From Amphirosellinia nigrospora (Eukaryota; Ascomycota; Sordariomycetes; Xylariales; Xylariaceae), in the NCBI GenBank assembly GCA_004123355.1, contig SCHM01000002.1:4561569-4625568 (forward strand): DNA of 64,000 nt, given 5' to 3'. The notes beneath the pieces were generated by a model, which saw only the letters and a list, made by a program, of their open reading frames with translations, ran no database searches and had not been told where the DNA came from. Shown piece by piece: positions 21,076 through 37,988 of the stretch (position 1 is its first letter; every line of letters starts with the position of its first letter). A program made the translations under genes and the position numbers.

Positions 21076-24000
21076 TATTAAACTTTTCGGTTTTTTTATT
21101 TTTAAGCAAGTTTTAACTAAGCTTATATTTTTTATTTTTTTTTATAGTAGTTTTTATAGCAATTTTTTATTTATTTATATAATTTTAATAAATATAATAT
21201 TATAAATAAAAAATAATTAAAAATTATAAAAATATTAATATTAAAATATTAAATTATTTATATAATAATAAATACTAAATAAATATTTTTAAGCATAAAT
21301 ATAATATGTTTAATATATATTATTATAAAATACCGTTAAATAAACGAATTAATATATAAATTAATATAATATTAGTATAAAATATATTAAATATAAAAAT
21401 ATAATAATATTTTTAAAAGCTTTTATTAAAACTATAATAATAAATTTTTAAATATAAATATTAAATATATAGCTATATAAAATATTTTTTATAATATAAA
21501 TAAAAAATATTTTTTTAATTAATAAAACTAAATTAATATAATAAATATAAAATATATTATTTTTAAATATTAATTTTTATAGCGCTAAAAAACTATTTTA
21601 GCTAGTTTTTGCTTATTATTTTAAGCGTAAATATATTTATAAAAACTTTAGTTTTTTTAACTAGTTTTTGAACTTTTTTATATATTAAAGTTTAAAAGCT
21701 AAAAGCTTGTAAAAAATTTTTATTAGCTATAAAAGTTATTTTTTGCTCGGAAAAATATTTATATTTAGTTTTATAGTATTTTTTAGTTTTTTAAAAGTTA
21801 TTTATATAATAAAATTAATATACCGATTAATATATAAAAAATAAATTTAAATATAATTATTTAAGATTTTAATAATATATCGGATTTAATAAAATAATTT
21901 TTTATTATAGTTTTTTTTTTAAGCATTAGGATTTTTTTTTATAGCTTTTTTTTTTAAATATTAAGACTTTTTTTATAGTTTTTTTTTTTTAGCATAAAAC
22001 CTGTTTTAATAAGTAGCTATATAGTAAAATTAATATATAAATTAATATATAAATTATAAATTAAAATATATTTATTAGTTTATTTATTTATAGCTTTTTT
22101 TTATTACTAGATTTTTTTATTAGTTTAAAAAAAAGTTTATTTATAATATTAAAACTTATTTATATTTAAATAATATAATTTATTATTTTAGCTTAATATT
22201 TATTATAGCTTTATTAAATATATTATTTAAAGCTATTATTATATTAATTTTAATATAATAATAAAAATTATATTTTTAAATAAATTAAAAAGCTATTAAT
22301 TTAATAATAAACTTTTTTAAAAATAAATTAATATAATTATTAATATAAAAAATAGTTAGCAAATAATAAATAAATTATATTATTAGCTTTAAAAAGTTAA
22401 ATTTTTAAGCTTTTTTTTAATTATTTTATTATTTTTTTTAGCAAAGTTTAAAATAATAAAAGTTTTTAGCGCTTTTGTTTATAAGCTTTAGCTTATTTTT
22501 AAAACTTTATTAAATTTTAAAGTTATTATTTTATTATTATTATTATTTTTTTATTATTTTTATATAACGTTTATAGTTTTTTTATATTTAATTTTTTAGG
22601 CTTAATATATAATTTAATTAATTTAATTATATAATTAATATATATATTAATATATTTAAGCTATATTTATAAATTTTAAATATTTATATTATTTATTTAT
22701 TTAAATTATATTTGCCCTATTATTTTAATAGCTATAAAATAATTATATTAATTAATATAATAATTAATATAAATATATTTAGTTTTTTATTTATTATTAT
22801 TTAGTTTATATAATAAAGTAATTAATTTATAATTAGCTAAAAATTTAATAATAATTAAATTTAACCGAAAAAAATAAAAAATTAATTAAAATTAAATATA
22901 TAGCAAAAAATCTAACAAAGATTTTAAATATAATAAAAATTAATATATATTATATAAAAATAAAAAATAATTATAAAAATTAAAAATAATATAATATAAA
23001 AAATATATAAAAGTTTTTTATATAATAAATAAAAACCTATTTTTATAAAAAAAAAGTAAATCTATATTTTCTAAAAAAAAACGTTTTTTTAAAAAAATTT
23101 TTTTTTGCTTTTTTATATTTTAAAATTAATATATAATTAATATATATTTTTATATAAATATTATTTAATTATAAGTTTTATTTATAAAAACTTTAAATAT
23201 ATTATATATTAATAATTAAAGTTATAATAATTAAAAAAATTATATTATTTAACGGTTTAATATTATTTGTATTATTTTTAGGGCTAGTTTTAGCAAATTT
23301 AAGTTAATTTAACTTTAATTTTTTATTTTTTATTTTTATATAAAATCGATTTTTAATATATTAAAAATAAGTTTTAAAATATATATTTCGATTTTATTTT
23401 TAAAATAATCGGCAAGCTAAAAACTAATATTTTATTAGCGCTAAAAAATATTTTATAAACTAGGATTAATAATCATTAAAATATTTATATTAAAAAAAAA
23501 TATATATAAATTTTTAGGCTATTTTAGCTATATATATTTATTATTGCTTTTTTTTTTGCTTTTTATTAAATAGCTTTTTATTAAAAAATATTTATATATA
23601 AAATAATTAATAGCGTTAGCGTATAATTTCGTATATATATAAACAATATAAAATAAGCTTAAAAATATTAAAAAATAACTTATTTTATTTAAAATAATAA
23701 ATATTATAAATAAATAACTATATATATTTTAACGTAAAAAAAACTATTTATATAAAAAATATATTTTATATAAACGCTATAAATTTAAGCAAAATATATT
23801 TAATAGCTTATTAATAGTTTAATTAATTTTAGCTAGTATAATATATTATATATTAATTTTAATATTAATTATTTTTTAAAAAATAAATAACTTATAATAT
23901 AATAAAATCTTATTAATAATATATTTATATAATAATATAATATTATTTACTAATTATAAGCTTTATATTTAAATTAATTAAAATATAAATATTAAAAATA

Positions 24001-24138
24001 TTATTATATTTTATTAAAACTAAACTATAAAAAAATTATTAGTTCGTTTAAATTAGCTAAAATTTATTATTATATTTTTATTTATTAATTATATTTTTGC
24101 TAAAACAAATAATATATATATTTTAATAAATTAATAAT
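21076..24138. other. AT-rich DNA between fossils A and F, origin not identified
   Basis: About 3 kb of RIP-saturated DNA. I found no paired terminal repeats, no match to families A/B, C/D or E, and no coding remnant. Confidence 0.5.
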
Positions 24139-24415
24139 ATTATAATTATAATATTATTTATATATAAAATTAATATATTAATATTAATTATATATAATAG
24201 CTAATTATTAACTATAATATTAATTGTTTATATAATAAAATTAAGCTAATATATTTGCTTAATTTAGTTATATAATATATTATAGCAAAATTTTTTTTAT
24301 ATAAAAAAATTCTTTATATAAAAGCTTAGCTTTTATACGAATAATTAAAAAAATTAAATTAATATATATTAATATTTATTTTTATTATTATATATAATAT
24401 TATATTTTTTAACTA
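24139..24415. repeat. Left LTR of element F
   Basis: It aligns over its length with 37989-38268 and includes the shared segments AAGCTAATATA and AAAAGCTTAGCTTTTAT (or the form AAAAGCCTAGCTTTTAT). End positions are good to a few bases. Confidence 0.72.
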
Positions 24416-27400
24416 TTTAATATTAATTAATATTTTTAATTAAAAAATATAAATTAATAAAAATAAAAATAAAATTTTAATTTAATTATATAAACTACGT
24501 TTTTTATATTATATTTTAGTTTTTTTAATATTATATTAATAAAAAAAAATTTAATTATTTTAATATATTTTAATATTATATTTTATATAAAAGTTTAATT
24601 AATAATATATAATTATATTATTTTTTAATTATTATTATATAAACTATATAAAAATTCGTAATATAATTTAATAATTTTTTTATTTATAATATTTTCGAAT
24701 ATAATAAATAATAATAATTAATTATATATAATAGCTAATATAAATAAATATATAAAAATATTATATTTTTTAAAAAATAACTAAAATAGTTAAAATAACT
24801 TTTTTTTTTTCGGCTAATATTTTATATAAAATTATATTTAAAAAAATCGCTTAAAAAATTAATATATTTTTAAGCTTTATATAAAAAATTATTAATTTTT
24901 ATATATATAAAAATATTTTATAAAACTTTTAAATAATTATTATAAAAAAATTAATATATAAATAGTATATTTATATATAAATATAATTAATTATTATATA
25001 ATTTAAAAAACTTTTAAAAAATATTAATAAAAAACTTCGAATTAATAAAACTTAAAATATTTAATAAAATTAATATTTAAATTATTAAAAAAATTTATAA
25101 CGTTTTTTATATAATAAACGTTTTAAATTAAAAACTTATAAAATAATTAAAAAAAACTATATTATATAATTTATAAAAAAATAAATATATTTTAACGTAT
25201 AAATTTTAAATTTTTATATAATTATTTTATAATATTTATATTTTTTATATTAAATTAATAATTTTAAAATTAATAAAGTTTTTTTATAATAAAATAATTT
25301 TATAAATTTTTTTTTAAATAAAAAACAAATAAAAAAAAAAAAAAAATAAATAAAAAAATAGCCGCAAAATAACCTATATATATAACTAAAAACTAGCTTT
25401 TTAATTTTAAATAATAAAATATTATATAAAATAAAATATTAAAAATAAAATTCTAAAAATTTTTTATAACTATTAAACGTTATTTATTATTTATTTTAAT
25501 TAATAATTTATTTTTTATATAATAAAAAATATATTATATTTTTAATATATAATAAAATATTTAATTTTTTAAAAAATTTTTAAACTTTAAAATAATTTAT
25601 TTATTATATAATATTAAATATAAAAATATTTTTATTTAAAATTTAAATTTTTTTACGTATAATATTTAAAATAAAGCTATTTTATCCGCGAAATATTAAA
25701 TTTTTTTAAAAATTTAGCAAAAAAAAAAAATTATTTTAAAAAGCTATATAATTTATTTTATAATAAAATAATAATTTATTAATTATTATTAAAAGCTTAA
25801 AATTATAAAAAATTAATTTTATATTATATTTTTTATAATTTTAATTAATTATATAAAAATTATTATATATATTATATTAGCTTTAATTATATATAAAAAA
25901 ATATATAATATTATAAACTTATATTTTAATATAATTATAAATTATAATTAATATTAAACTATTTAAATTAATATTATTTTTATATAAATATATAAATAAA
26001 AAAAATTTTTTATATAAAATATTAAAAATTATAATTAATAAACTATTTAAAGTTTAAAAAATATTTAAAATAAAATATTTAAAAAAATTTTATTTAAATA
26101 TAATTATTATATATACGTATAAAATATTTTAAAGTTTAAAATAATATTTATTTTTTAAAAATTTATATATAAAAGATTTTTTTTAAATTTTTATTTATAT
26201 TTTTAAATTAAAAAAAACCTAATAATTTAATATTTTATATAAAAAATAAAAAATTTTTATTATATAAATTAATAATATAATTAAATTAATTATTATTTTA
26301 TATTATATAAAAATATTATATAATATTTTAAAAATTTTTAAAAATAATATATTAATTAAAATTATATAAATAATTATTTTTTAAAAAATTTATATATAAA
26401 TAAAAAATGTTTTATTTATTAAAAAAAAAAATACTAATTAATTAATTATATTTTTTAAAAAAAGTTTTACATAAAAATTAATATTTTAATACGTACGAAA
26501 TAATATTTAAAAATAAATTAACTTTTAAAAATTTTTAATTTATTTAATTAAATATAAAAATTATTTAAATATATATAATAAAAAAAAAAAAATTTAAATA
26601 TATAAAATAAAAACATTATATAATATATTATAAATAATATATTTATATATTATATAATAAAAAAAATATTTAATTAATAATTATAAATTAATTATTTAAT
26701 TTATTTATATTTAATAATTAATATTATATAAAATATTAAAATATTATTTAAAATATAAAAATTTTAAAATTTTTTATTATAAAAAAACTATAAATAAAAA
26801 TTTATATATAAAAAACTTAAAAACTAAAATTATTTAAACTTTTAAAATAATTAAAATAACTTTAATAAAAACTATATAATAATTTTAATTAATATAATAA
26901 AAATTAATAATTAAATTAACTATATAATATTTTATATTTTAAATATTTTTATTTTATTTTTATTTTTTTTAAAAAATATAAACTATTTAAAAATATATTT
27001 TAATAATATAAAAATATTATTATATAAAAAAATAAAAATAATATTTTTATTATATATAAATAAAATTATTTATTTTTTAATATTAGCTTATACGAAATAA
27101 TTAATTATTTTATAAAAATTAAATTATATTATTTATATAAATAGTTCGGATATTTTTATATGAAAAATTATATAAAATATTATTTTATATAAAATATAAA
27201 ATTAAACAATTTATTTTAAAAAAAATCTAAAAATTTTATTATTATTATTAAATATATAATAAAACTTTATAATAATTTAAATTATAATTAAAAATAATTA
27301 TAAATTTAATTATAAAATAGTTATAATATTATATAAATAATAATTAAAATATATTATATATTATTAATATTATTATATTATTTTAAATAATAATTTTTTA

Positions 27401-30181
27401 AAATTAATATTTATATAAAATATATAAAAATATTATATAAATATTAAATTAATATTTATTAAAAATTTTTTAATAATATATATATAATTTTAAAATAAAT
27501 TTTTTATTAAATAAATTTAAAAATATATAAAAATAATTAATATATAATATTATAAAATATTTATTAAAATATATTAAATAATAAATAAAATAAAATAAAT
27601 ATATAAGCTATTTAAATATATATATAATATTTTTCGGGAAAAAATTAATATATATATAAATAATAAATTAATTTATAAATAATAATAAAAATATTAAATA
27701 ATATTATTAAATTTAATAATTTTATATTAATTTTTTTATTTTTAAAGTTTATTTTTATATTAATAAAAAGTTTTTTTTATTTTTTTTATTATATAAAAAA
27801 TAATAATTATTTAAAAAATATAAAAATATTATATAAAACTATATAAAAATTAAAATTAATTATATAATTAATAAATAAAATAAATTATTTTATATAATAT
27901 ATTTATATTTTTTTTTTTAAATAAAATTTTAATATAAAAAAAAAATAAAATAAAAAAACCGTATAAAATTAAAACAATTAAAAAATTAAATATAATTATA
28001 ACTTTAATTAATAAATTAATACGTTTTTAATATATATAAATTAAATTATATTATTATACGAAAAATATTTAAATATATAATTAAAATTAAAATAATATAT
28101 AATTTATATAGTTAATAATTATTAAAAAAAAATATAATTAGCTAAAAAAAAAAATTTAGTTTTATTATTATATAATATTTAAATATATTTATTATAAATA
28201 TTTAAATATTATAAACTTTTTTAATAAAAAAAAAAAAACAAGCTTTTAAATTAATAATTAAACTATATATAAATAAAATTATTATAATTTTTAATAAACT
28301 ATTTAAAAAATTAAATATAATAAAAATTAATAAATTTATTATATAAAACGTTTTAAATTTATTATATATAACTTAAATATTTATAAAAAAAAATATATTT
28401 TTAAGTTTTATTTTATATAAAAATTAAAAAAAAAACTATAAAACTATATAAAAAGTTTAAATTATTATATAAAATATAATAATATTAAAAAAATATTATT
28501 TTAATTTAATTATTAATAATTTAATAAATAAACTAATAATTAATTTTAATATTTAGTTTTATTTTTATATAAAACTTTAAAGCTTTATATAAGCTTAAAA
28601 AATTATTTAAACTTATATTTAGTTAAAAAATAAACTATTATATAATATTTATATTTATTTATTTTTAAAGCTAAAAAAAAATATTTTTTAAAAATTATTT
28701 TATATATTATATAATTTTTATATAGTTTAGCTAAATTTAAGCTATATTAATTTAAAATATATTATTAATATTATTAAAAAAACTTAAAATATAAATATTT
28801 ATATAAATTTATATTTATTAATTATATATAATAGTTTAAATATTTTTAAAATAATTAAAATATAAATAAATAATATATTAAGCTTTATTATATTAAACTT
28901 TTTATTATATAAAAAAAAAACTTAAATAAATAAAACTTTACGTAAAACTTAAAAAAACTTTATTTTTTAAATATTTATTTAAGTTTAATAAAAAAATTTT
29001 TTTATATAAATAAATATTATAATTTAAAAAATTAAACTAAAAATTTAATTAAAATTAATTTTTATATAAAAAATTCGCTTAAGTTTATATTTTTTAATAA
29101 GCTAAAAAATATATATTAATAATATATATTAATTTAAAACTATATATAATTTTATTATTATAGTTTAAATTATTAAGCTATAATTATATAATATTAAAAT
29201 ATTAAATAATAAATTAAATAGCAAAAAAATAATCTATTAAAAAAGTTTACGTTTATTTTTTTTAATTTTTATTATATAAAGCTTTTTATTTTTATAAATA
29301 AACTATTCGTAAATAATATAAATATAATTTTATAGCTTAAATTTATTATTATATTTATAGTTAAAGTTTATATAAAAAATATAATAAATTTAAATTTTAA
29401 AATTAAAAATAATATTATATACTAAAATTAAACAAATATAAAAAGTTATATAAAATATTTTAACTAATAAATTATATAATATAATTAATAGTTTTAATAA
29501 TATTATTACTTTTTATATAATATTTTAAAAAATTATAAAAATATTTAATTTATTTTAATATTTTTATTTTATATTTAAATATTAAATTATTATATAATTA
29601 TTTAGTTAAACTAAAAAAATTTAAAAAAAAATTAATAATAAATATTATATTTTTTTAAAAAATTTATAAAAAAAAAAAAAATTTTAAAATATAATAAATT
29701 AATAATAAAAATAATTTAGCTAATATATTTATTAAATATACGTTAAACTAAACATTAAAAACTTTAGTTTTATAAATAAACTATTTATATAAATTAAAAT
29801 ATTTATTAAAAAACTATAAAAATACGTTTATATAATAAATAATAGCTAAATATATATAAAAAAATATATTATATTAAATATTTAAAAAAGCGGATATTAT
29901 ATATAAACAATAAAAAAATTAAAAAATTATAATAAAAATAATAACTAAAATTTATACCCCGAAAAATAACGCGTATAATTAATTTTTTATTTTTTTTTTT
30001 CTTTTTAAACTTAAACTATATATAATAAAAAAATAAATATTATATAATCGTTATATATAAACGTTATAAACGCTACTTTAAAAACTTAATATTATATAAT
30101 ATTAGTTAAATAAAATATTTTAATAATTAATATAATTATTATATAAACTATTTTAATATAAAATAATAATTTAATTATAAT

Positions 30182-30472
30182 AGTTATAAATTTACAAGCT
30201 TTAATAGCTATGCTTTACTACTAGCTATAGCACCTATAATTTTTACTTGTAATAACTACTACTTGTAATAAATGCGTAACTATTATTCGTAGTAAATATA
30301 GTATAGTAAATAAAAAAAGTATTAATAATAAATATAGCTATTTTATAAGTATTTAAATAGCTATTTATAACATAAATTTAAACTTTTTTTCTTTTTATTT
30401 TATTTGTAAATTTTATATATAATATATTATATATATTAAAGCTTTATTTTTTAAATATATAAAGCAATAATT
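30182..30472 (+). repeat. Left LTR of element B
   Basis: About 291 bp, homologous to the A LTRs and less AT-shifted than its partner at the right end. Confidence 0.85.
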
Positions 30473-33400
30473 ATTTATAGATTATTTAAAACATTATAAA
30501 ATATTAGGATTATTTTATAATATTTTTTAATTAAACTAAACGATTAATTTAACCTAAAAATATTAAAATATTTTTTAAAAAAAAACTAAAACAATAAGCG
30601 CGTATAGCTATATATATTAAAGCTTTTATTAATATTTTAAATTTATTTGTTTTAAATATTCGAAATAATAAGCTTTTTATAATAAAACTTTAATAAATAA
30701 TAAAAAAATATATTTATTTTAGCTTTTTAAACTATATAAAAATTATAATAATAAGCTATAAAAACTAACTATTTTTAACTAATTTAATATAATAGTTTTA
30801 TAGCATTATTAATAATTATATATTTAAAAAATAAAAATTTAATATAAATATTATTAGTTTTAATCGGATAATTTAATATTTAGTTAATAATTATATAAAA
30901 CTATAAATAAAAAACGTTAAGCTTAGCTTTTATTTTAAACTAATAATATATTATAATAAAATAATTTAGCTTAGCTTTAATAAAAATATAAATTAAACTA
31001 ATATAAATAATATATATAAAATTTTATTATTATTTTTTAAAAATAAAAATATATTTTTTTTTAATAATATTATTATTATTTTATTATTAATTTATATATA
31101 TTCGTTAAAAAATTAAATAAATAAAATAAAGTTTTATTTAATTAAACAAAAAAATAAAATAAAATATTATTTTTTATAATAAAAATATATATATTAATAT
31201 ATATTATTAACGTTTTTAACTTATAATTAAAAATAATTTTAGCTAATAATAAGCTAATTAATAAACTATTAATCGATTATTAAATAAACTATAAAAAATA
31301 ATTAAATAATATAATTATATTTAAAATAATTTAAATATTTAAACTAATAAATAATTAATTTATTAAATTATTATAAAATAATTTTTATTTTATTAAATAA
31401 TAAAAAAAATAGCTAATATATAACTAAAATATTAATATTTATTTTTTATAATAATATAATTAAAAATAAAATTAATTTAAAATATAAATTCGAACTATAT
31501 AAAATTGTTTTAAATTTAATATTAATTAATTTTATAATAATATAGCTAAAATAACTAATATTAAAATTTATATTAAAAGCTATATAATTAATAATTTTTT
31601 TTTTTTTTTATCCGATTATTTTAATATATTTATTAATTTAAAAATTATTTTAAAATATTTTAAAAAATTTATATCGATATTAATTATAATAAAAAAATAA
31701 AGCTAATTTTTAATTATTTAGTTTTAATTAATATATATTAGCTAAGTTTTTTAAATTTTAAACTATTTTTATTTATTTAATTAATAAAACTAAACTTAAT
31801 AAAATTAAATAAAAAAAAAAATTTAAAAATAAGCTATTTTTTTAATTAATAATTAAAACTATATTAAAATATTTAAAAAAAATATTAATTTTAAATTTAT
31901 ATAAAATATTATTTTAAATAGTTTATTATTTAATAATAATTAATTATAAATATAAATAAAACTTATAAAAAAAAATATAAAAATTTATTATTATAATTTT
32001 ATTTTATTTTTTTTTTTTTTTATTTAAATAATTTTTATTTTATTTTAAAACTAAATAATATAATAATAATAATTTACCTAATTATTTAAACTTAACGTTA
32101 ATAAAATATAATATTAATTTTAATAATAAATGTTTTAATTATTATTAATAAAAATATATTTCGAAAAAATATTTTTTAAAAAATTAAACTTTAATAAATA
32201 AAAAAACTTAAATTATTATTATTTTAGTTATATATAATATATTAAATATTAAGCTAGCTAATATATAAAAAAATAAATTATAATAAATATAAAAAAAAAA
32301 AAATAATTTTAAAAAAAATAGCTTTTTTTTTAAAAAAAATATTTTTAAAAAATATTATTAATTATAAAATAAATTTAATAAAAAAATATTTAAATAAAAA
32401 CTTTTATTATATATTTATATTATATAATAATAAACTTTTTTAATTATAAATAATTTTTTAAAAATATAAAAATAAATATATATATAAATATAAACTAATA
32501 ATTTATAAAAAAAATTATTAAATTATTTAATTTTATTATTATTATAAACTTTTTTGCTAAAAAAGTTATAAAATATAATAATAAAAATAAAAAAAATATT
32601 AATTAAGTTTTTTTATTATTATTAAAAATATATAAAAAATTTTTAAAAATAAATTTATAATTATTATTAATTTAATTTATAATATAATTTTAAATAAATA
32701 TATAGTTTAAATATTATAATATTTTATTAAATTATTAATAAAACTATTTAATATTTTTATTTTAATTATTTTTTAATTATAATATAAAATATTATTTAAT
32801 AATAAATAAAATAAATATATAATATAATATTTAGTTTATTAATTTAACGTTAATTAATAAAATTATAATTTTAAAATTAAAAAAATATAACGTTAATAAT
32901 AATAAAAAAAAATAAAATAATATTTAAATAATAAAAACAAAAATATTTATTTTAAAATATAATAATTTAGTATAAAAAAATTTTAATAAAATAAACAAAT
33001 AATATTTAATTAGTTTTTATTAAAATTTATTTTTAAAAAATATAAACTATATTTTTTCGTAAAAAATATAATTTTAATTTTTATTTAAAAATTTAATAAA
33101 AAAATTTTTATTATATAAAATAAAATAATATTAGCTAATATAAAAAAAAACTAATAACTAAAATATTTAGCTTAAATATAATTATTTTAATATAATAATA
33201 AAAAAAACCGGGTAAAAAACGTTTATATTATTAATATTAATAAAATTAATAAAATAATTAAAAAATTAAAAAAAATAAAAACGATTTTTTAAAAAAAAAA
33301 ATAAACAATTAAAATAAAAAACGTAAAAAAAAATACTTAAAAAATATTAAAACTTAGCATATATTTTTAGCCGAATAAATTTTAATATATTATTATTATA

Positions 33401-36400
33401 TATTTATAAATAAACTATAAAATAAAGTTTTTTAAAAATAAATTTAAAGCTAATTTAAATTATAACTTTTATATAAAATATTATTAAATAAATTAAAAAC
33501 TATATAAAAATTTTTAATTAAAAACTTATATAAAAGTTTATTAAACTTAATAATATTTTATATAATATATTTATTTTATTTATAAAAAAAAAAATAATAA
33601 GCTTTATTTTTATATAAATTATTATAAATTAAATAAAATTATAAAAAAAAACTAATATTTTTTTTTTTTATTAAAAAAACTTTAGCTTATATTATTAAAT
33701 AAAAATTTTTATTTAATTTAATATATAATAAATATTTAATTATATTTATATATTATTTAAAAATAAAAATTATATAACGTTTTATATAAAATATAATATA
33801 TTAATTATTAATATTATTATTTAGTTTTATTAATAAACTTTCAACGATTTTAATAATAATAATATATTATTTAATTTTTAAACAATTTTTATAATATATA
33901 TATTAATAATATTATTATTTATTTAAAAATAATAAAAAATATATTATTTATATATATTATATATTAAAATAATTAATTTAAACTAAATTATAAATTAATT
34001 TAAAAAAGTTTAAATTTTATATTATTAAAACTAAGTTTTTAAATTATATTATTAATATTAAAAAATTTAAATAAACTTTATTAAAATTAATATTATATTA
34101 AAATAAAAAACTTTATATTAATTAAAAATATATAATTTTTTTAAAATTTTATAATTTTTATTATAATTTTATTAATATTTAAATTATATTATTATTTTTT
34201 AAACTAATTAATATAAAAAAACGTATTTTTATATAAACTAAAAAATATAAAAAATTATTTTATTAATTTAAAAAAACTTTAATATATTTTTTTTATTAAA
34301 ATATTTTAATATAATTTATTAATAAAAATTAAAACCGATTTTTTTAATAGCGTTAGTTTTAGCGTATTATTATAATTATATAATAAAATTTAATATTTAT
34401 AGTATATTTTTCGAAAATATTTTATAATATTAAATTAAATTATAATATTTATAATAAAAAATTGCTAGCAATTATATTATGCTTTAAAAAATAAAAACTT
34501 AAGCTAATTAATAATTATAATAAGTTTTTTTTAATATTTATAATAATTAAATATTAAAGTTTTTTAATAAAAAATAATATTTTAATTTAAAATAAACTAA
34601 ATAAATTAATTTTTTTTAAATATAATTTTTAATATTATATTATTTTAAAAAAAATAATATTAATTAATACTTTATTATAAAAATAAAAAAAACTTAATAA
34701 TATAAAAAGTTAAAAAAAAAATATAATATTATTTTAAATATTTTAGCTAATAAATAATATAATATAATTAATTTTTATATAAATAAAATTATATTAAATA
34801 AGTTTTATTAAAATATATATAAACTAAATATTTTTATAAAATTATAATTAATTAAATAAATTTTTAAAAAAAAACTATAAAAATATAAATATAAAATTTA
34901 TTATTAATAAATAAAAAATAATAAACTAAAACTTATAAAAACTAAAAAATAAATTAATTATATTTTATAAACGTTTAATTATTTTTAATTTTTTATATTT
35001 AAAAATATATTTTATTAAAAAAATATATTATAAATATTTATTATATATTTTAATAAAAATAAAATATATAAACTTATTATTAAATATTATTAATAGTTTA
35101 AATTAAATAAAAATTATAATTATTATATAATAACTATATAAAATATAAACTTATTAAAATATTTAAAAATAAAACTTTTAATAAACTTATATTTTTTTTA
35201 ATATTTAAATATATATAATATTATTTTATTATTAATTTTAAATAAATATTTAAAAATAAATATAAATATAATAATATATTAATTATAATAAACTATTTAA
35301 ATAAATAAATATAAATTATATTTTATATTATAAAAATAATTATAAAAAACGCTATTAAAATATATTATAAAAAACTTTTTTAAGTTTTTAAAATATTTAT
35401 AATTATAATATTAAATTATAAATTTTAGTTTATTTTATTTTTATAAATAAACTATATAAACTAATAAATATAAAATATATATTAATTATTATAAAATATT
35501 ATAAAACTATAAAATAAATAAAAATTATAAATAAATATATTAACTAAAAATTATAACTATATATAAATTATTAAAATAATTAATTTAAATATATATTTAT
35601 TATAAATTATATTTAAATATTAATTTTTTATACTTTAATAAAGTTATTATTTTATAAAATTAAAATAAGTTTTTAATATTATTTAATTTTAATTAAAAAA
35701 TTAAACCGTAAATAAAAAGCTATAAAAACTTTTTAAAAAAAAAACGATTTAAATAAATATATAAAAAAAATAAAAAAATAATATAATTCGTTAAATTAGC
35801 TAAAAAAAACTTATAATTATTTAAAAACGTATAATTAATTAAACTAATAAAAATTAATATAAACTTAATTTTAATATAAAATTATATATTAATTTTAAAA
35901 AAAAAATAGTTTTAAAAAAATAAACCGCTTATTAAATAAACTAGATTTTTTTATAATATAATAAAAGTTTAAAATATATAAAAAAAACAAAAATATTTTT
36001 ATATTAAATATTTTTTAATTTAAAAAATATTAAATTATTATTATATAAATTAACTATAAAATATTTTAATAATTTATTATTAAGTTAAAAAATAAAAACT
36101 TAAAAAAAAAAATAATAAAACTTAAAAATAAAAAAAGTTTATTATTAAAAAAATATAAATATTTTAATTTTATTATTAAAAGTTATATATATTAAATAAA
36201 TTAAAAAAATTAAAACTTTAATAATATATAATATTTAATAAAATTTTAAAATAATATAAAATATTAAAAAATTTTTATAATATAAACTTTAATTTAGCTA
36301 AACTTTTAATAAAATTATAAATATAACTAAAAATAGCGCAAAAAAACAAATTTAATAAGCTATATTTAAATAATAATAAAGCTATAATATAAAAAAAAAA

Positions 36401-36633
36401 AATAACGCAAAAAAAAAAGCGTAAATAAAAAAAATATATAAATATTATATATATTTAAATATTATATTAAATAAAAAAACTTTAAATAATATATAAAAAC
36501 TAATATAATAACTTAATAATATAAAAACTTTATAAAAATTATATTAATAAAAACTTAAAGCGATTTTTTTTTTTGCTAAAAAGTAGTTATAATTTTAACT
36601 TTAGTTAAATTATTTTTTTTTTCGAAAAAAAAT

Positions 36634-36925
36634 AGTTATAAATCTATAAGCTTTAATAACTATACTTTATTACTAGCTATAATATTTATAATTTCTATTT
36701 ATAATAACTATTATTTATAGTAAATATATAATTACTATTTATAATAAATATAATATAATAAATAAAATAAGCACTAGTAATAAATATAGCTACTTTATAA
36801 GTATTTAAACAACTATTTATAATATAAACTTAAACCTTCTTTTTTTTTTTTTTTATTTATAGATTTTATATATAATATACTATATATATTAAAGCTTTGT
36901 TTTTTTAAGTATATAAAGCATAACT
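36634..36925 (+). repeat. Right LTR of element B
   Basis: About 292 bp, starting AGTTAT and ending ATAACT, followed by the target duplication ATAAT. Confidence 0.85.
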
Positions 36926-37396
36926 ATAATTTTAAATAAAATTATATAAAAATATTTTTTTTAACGTATAAATTTCGTTTATATATTAATAAAAATAATA
37001 GTTAATAATACTTAAAATAATATTATATAAAAAAACAAAAAATATATTATATTTTTTTTATTTTATTATATAATAAAATAAATTAATTAAAACATATATT
37101 AAAATTATTTATATAAAATAAACAAATAAAAATATATATATTTATATATAATATTAATATAAAAGTTTTATAAGCTTAACTTTTAGTAAAAAACTATAAA
37201 TTTTAATAATATTACTATTTTTTAAACGTATAAAGTTTTAAAACTATATAATATTATTAAAATAAAAACATAAAACATAAATAAAAAACTTTAATAAAAT
37301 TAATAAGTTTTATAATAATTATTATTAATATTAATAATAATTTTATTTTAATTATTTATTAATATAATATTTAAAAAACTCGAAAAGCTTTATATA

Positions 37397-37556
37397 TAAT
37401 AATAATAATAATAATAATAGCAGTAATATTATTATTTATATTATTAATATATTAATATTACTAATATTATTATTAATATTATTGTTAATATTACGCTTAT
37501 TATATAATAATTATTAAATTTAATATTATATAAGTTTATAAAATTAGTTTAAATAT

Positions 37557-37600
<44 letters not shown>

Positions 37601-37654
37601 TATAAATATAAATATATGCGCGTAAAAAAAACAAAAAAAAAAAAAAAAAAAAAA
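37397..37654. repeat. Simple repeats: (TAA)n, (TA)n and poly-A
   Basis: Within the right arm of element F lie a (TAA)7-type run (37397-37419), a 30-bp (AT)n run (37564-37593) and a 22-bp A-run (37633-37654). Confidence 0.85.
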
Positions 37655-37988
37655 TAGTATAAAAATAACCTAACTTATATATAATAGTAATAAATATAAA
37701 AGCAATATATTATTTAATTTTTTAAAATATTTAAATAAATTAAAAAAAAAATTATATATAATAATTACGTATAAATTAGCTTTTTTATTTATATTTACTA
37801 ACTTTTTTTTATATATAATTATATAAGCATTAAATATTTTAAAAAAATAATAATTTAATATATTATTAGGCGTTTTTTTATTTACGTACTTATTATATAA
37901 TATATTTAATATTTTTTTTATATTAGATTTTTTATATTAAAAAAACAATCGTATAAAAATACGTTATAGCTAAAAAAAAAAAAGCTAA

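Larger units (their letters stand above)
30182..36925 (+). mobile_element. LTR retrotransposon fossil B (family A/B), nested in F
   Basis: LTRs lie at 30182-30472 and 36634-36925 with a perfect 5-bp target duplication ATAAT (30177-30181 and 36926-36930). Total length is 6,744 bp. The interior is collinear with A, and B lacks both later insertions seen in A, giving two clean empty sites. A purine run directly before the right LTR suggests the plus orientation. It is heavily RIP-mutated and thoroughly broken. Confidence 0.87.

Noticed and set aside
37397-37654. Regular TAA and TA runs as a CRISPR-like or origin-like array
   Set aside because: They are plain microsatellites without unique spacers, typical of very AT-rich DNA.
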